Shown: in pieces, positions 4,968-6,401 of the stretch
How the letters are laid out: each line of letters opens with the position of its first letter
Position numbering within the stretch: the first letter of the stretch is position 1
Source of the DNA: an uncultured Alistipes sp.
GTDB lineage: Bacteria; Bacteroidota; Bacteroidia; Bacteroidales; Rikenellaceae
DNA: 6,401 bases
Assembly: GCA_947174575.1 (NCBI GenBank)
Contig: CAMWJM010000075.1
Coordinates: forward strand, 1 to 6,401
Reading direction: 5' to 3'
The notes under the pieces: model-generated
What the model saw: the letters and a program-made list of their open reading frames with translations, nothing else
What the model was told of the DNA's origin: nothing
Databases searched by the model: none
Made by a program: the position numbers and the translations under genes

Positions 4968-6401
4968 ATGAAAAAAGCACTGTTTCCCGTAGCCTTGCTG
5001 CTCGCCGCGCCGACATGGGCCGCACGCCCTGCCGAAGCGCATCCGACGCCTGAAAACGAACCGCCCCACCCGATCGACAGCGTGGTGGTGACCGGTTCGC
5101 GCCACCGGATCGACATCCGCCACCTGCCGATGACCGTCTCGACGATCGATCGCCCGACGATCGAACGCAGTCGCCAGCAGTCGCTGCTGCCGATACTCGC
5201 CGAGCAGGTGCCGGGTCTTTTCGCCACGAGCCGCGGCCTGATGGGCTACAGCGTCTCGACCGGTGCGGCCGGACAGATGTCGCTGCGCGGCATAGGCGGC
5301 GCGCCGCAGGCCGGACTGCCCACCACGGGGTTGATGGTGTTGATCGACGGCCACCCGCAATATATGGGTTTGATGGGCCACCCGATCGCCGACGCCTACC
5401 AGTCGATGATGACCGAACGCGTGGAAGTGCTGCGCGGCCCGGCGTCGGTGCTCTACGGCTCGAACGCAATGGGCGGCGTCATCAACATCGTGACCCGCAA
5501 AATGCGCGAAGAGGGGGTGAAAACGGGCATCCACGTCGGCTACGGCTCCTACAACACGCTGCAGACCGAGGCGACGAACCGCGTGAAAGCGGGCCGCTTC
5601 ACGAGTGTGGTGACCGGTTCGTACGACCGCACCGACGGCCACCGCCCCCGCATGGGATTCGAGCAATACGGCGGCTATGCGAAATTCGGATACGAGATCG
5701 CCGCAGCCTGGCGAGTCGCCGCCGACGTCAACCTGACGCATTTCAACGCCTCGAACCCGGGGAGCGTGACGGCGCCGGTACTGGACAACGATACCCATGT
5801 CACGCGCGGCATGACTTCGGTGGCGTTCGAAAACGAATACGAACGCACTTCGGGCGCCTTGAGCTTCTTCTACAACTGGGGGCGCCACAAGATCGACGAC
5901 GGGTATTCGCCCGGACAGGAGCCGCTCGACTACCGGTTCCATTCGCGCGACGACATGCTGGGCATCTCATGGTACCAGAGCGCCCGCCTCTTCGAGGGCA
6001 ACCGGGTGACGCTGGGTTTCGACTGGTTCCGCTTCGGCGGCCGGGCATGGAATCGGCCCCTCGACGGTTCGGCGCGCTCGATGCTGGCAGACAAGACGAT
6101 GCACGAAGTGGCCGCCTATGTGGATTTCCGGCAAACGATCGCCTCGTGGCTGACGCTCGACGCCGGAGTACGCATCGACCGCCACTCGCACGTGGGCGTC
6201 GAATGGGTGCCGCAGGCAGGCGTTTCGCTGCTGCCGTCGCCCGATTCGGAGATCAAGCTCTCGGCTTCGAAAGGGTTTCGCTACCCCACCATTCGCGAAA
6301 TGTACATGTTCCCGCCGCAGAATCCCGATCTGAAACCCGAGCGGCTGTGGAGCTACGAAATCGCCTGGTCGCAGCGGCTGCTGGAGGGGCGCGTCTCCTA
6401 C
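4968..6401 (+). CDS. TonB-dependent outer-membrane receptor, 3' truncated by window edge
   Basis: The first 478 residues of a TonB-dependent receptor, still open at the window end. ATG 4968 gives a signal peptide (MKKALFPVALLLAAPTWA, cleavage near Ala18). The TonB box-like segment DSVVVTGSR is at 37-45. The plug runs to about residue 177 and holds QMSLRGIGG (103-111), VLIDGHPQYMG (124-134) and the signature RVEVLRGPASVLYGSNAMGG (151-170) followed by VINIVTR. Alternating barrel strands with aromatic girdle residues follow, including the ASKGFRYPTIREMY / NPDLKPERLWSYEIAW segment near the right edge. It lacks the carboxypeptidase-D-like N-terminal domain of SusC-type receptors, so it belongs to the siderophore/metal/cobalamin (CirA/BtuB-like) class. 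It would import a scarce ligand using TonB energy. The plug region DGHPQYMGLMGHP is rich in His and Met, which could hint at a metal ligand. Last visible gene of the operon; the barrel end is missing. Confidence 0.95.
   Translation, partial: MKKALFPVALLLAAPTWAARPAEAHPTPENEPPHPIDSVVVTGSRHRIDIRHLPMTVSTIDRPTIERSRQQSLLPILAEQVPGLFATSRGLMGYSVSTGAAGQMSLRGIGGAPQAGLPTTGLMVLIDGHPQYMGLMGHPIADAYQSMMTERVEVLRGPASVLYGSNAMGGVINIVTRKMREEGVKTGIHVGYGSYNTLQTEATNRVKAGRFTSVVTGSYDRTDGHRPRMGFEQYGGYAKFGYEIAAAWRVAADVNLTHFNASNPGSVTAPVLDNDTHVTRGMTSVAFENEYERTSGALSFFYNWGRHKIDDGYSPGQEPLDYRFHSRDDMLGISWYQSARLFEGNRVTLGFDWFRFGGRAWNRPLDGSARSMLADKTMHEVAAYVDFRQTIASWLTLDAGVRIDRHSHVGVEWVPQAGVSLLPSPDSEIKLSASKGFRYPTIREMYMFPPQNPDLKPERLWSYEIAWSQRLLEGRVSY

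Noticed and set aside
4353..5942. Long minus-strand open frame (529 codons) antisense to the flavodoxin, DUF1893 and receptor genes
   Set aside because: Its translation is His/Arg/Val-rich with no recognisable domain, and it mirrors three well-supported + strand genes. Long antisense frames are expected in GC-rich coding DNA.

Overview
The window looks like a chromosomal segment of a high-GC member of the Bacteroidales, most like Alistipes or another Rikenellaceae. Three things point there: the protein families (a DUF5074/BtuG-like propeller, a TonB-dependent receptor, a DUF362 lipoprotein), the absence of convincing Shine-Dalgarno sequences before most starts, and a perfect Bacteroidetes-type -7 box (TAnnTTTG) upstream of the third gene. 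The genus is inferred from memory of such families, not from a search. All recognisable genes lie on the + strand.

Layout. (1) 1-938 is the 3' part of a YncE/DUF5074 beta-propeller resembling BtuG, the surface lipoprotein that captures corrinoids for BtuB. (2) 953-1585, 14 nt downstream, is an FMN-dependent nitroreductase-family protein, so these two look like the tail of an operon that starts left of the window. (3) 1586-1808 is the only real intergenic region. It holds a -7 box at 1770-1777, a 7-9-7 inverted repeat over the -33 region, and short repeats further upstream. (4) From 1809 to the right edge runs a tight second operon: DUF362 lipoprotein, Fe-S aldo/keto reductase (ATGA overlap), secreted flavodoxin (15 nt gap), DUF1893 protein (1 nt gap) and a TonB-dependent receptor (6 nt gap) that is cut by the window end.

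How it may work together. The second operon couples an outer-membrane active transporter to four redox or metal-type proteins. Two of these (DUF362 and flavodoxin) carry export signals, while the aldo/keto reductase and DUF1893 protein look cytosolic. The parsimonious reading is an uptake-and-reduction module for a redox-active ligand such as a metal chelate, corrinoid or quinone-like compound. The substrate cannot be read from sequence. The BtuG-like gene next door makes a corrinoid-related role tempting but does not prove it, and no cobalamin riboswitch was seen in the window. Several unusual points (no lysine at the expected place in the reductase, a DCDCD motif, a Cys cluster in DUF1893, a His/Met motif in the receptor plug) make this cassette the most interesting part of the window.
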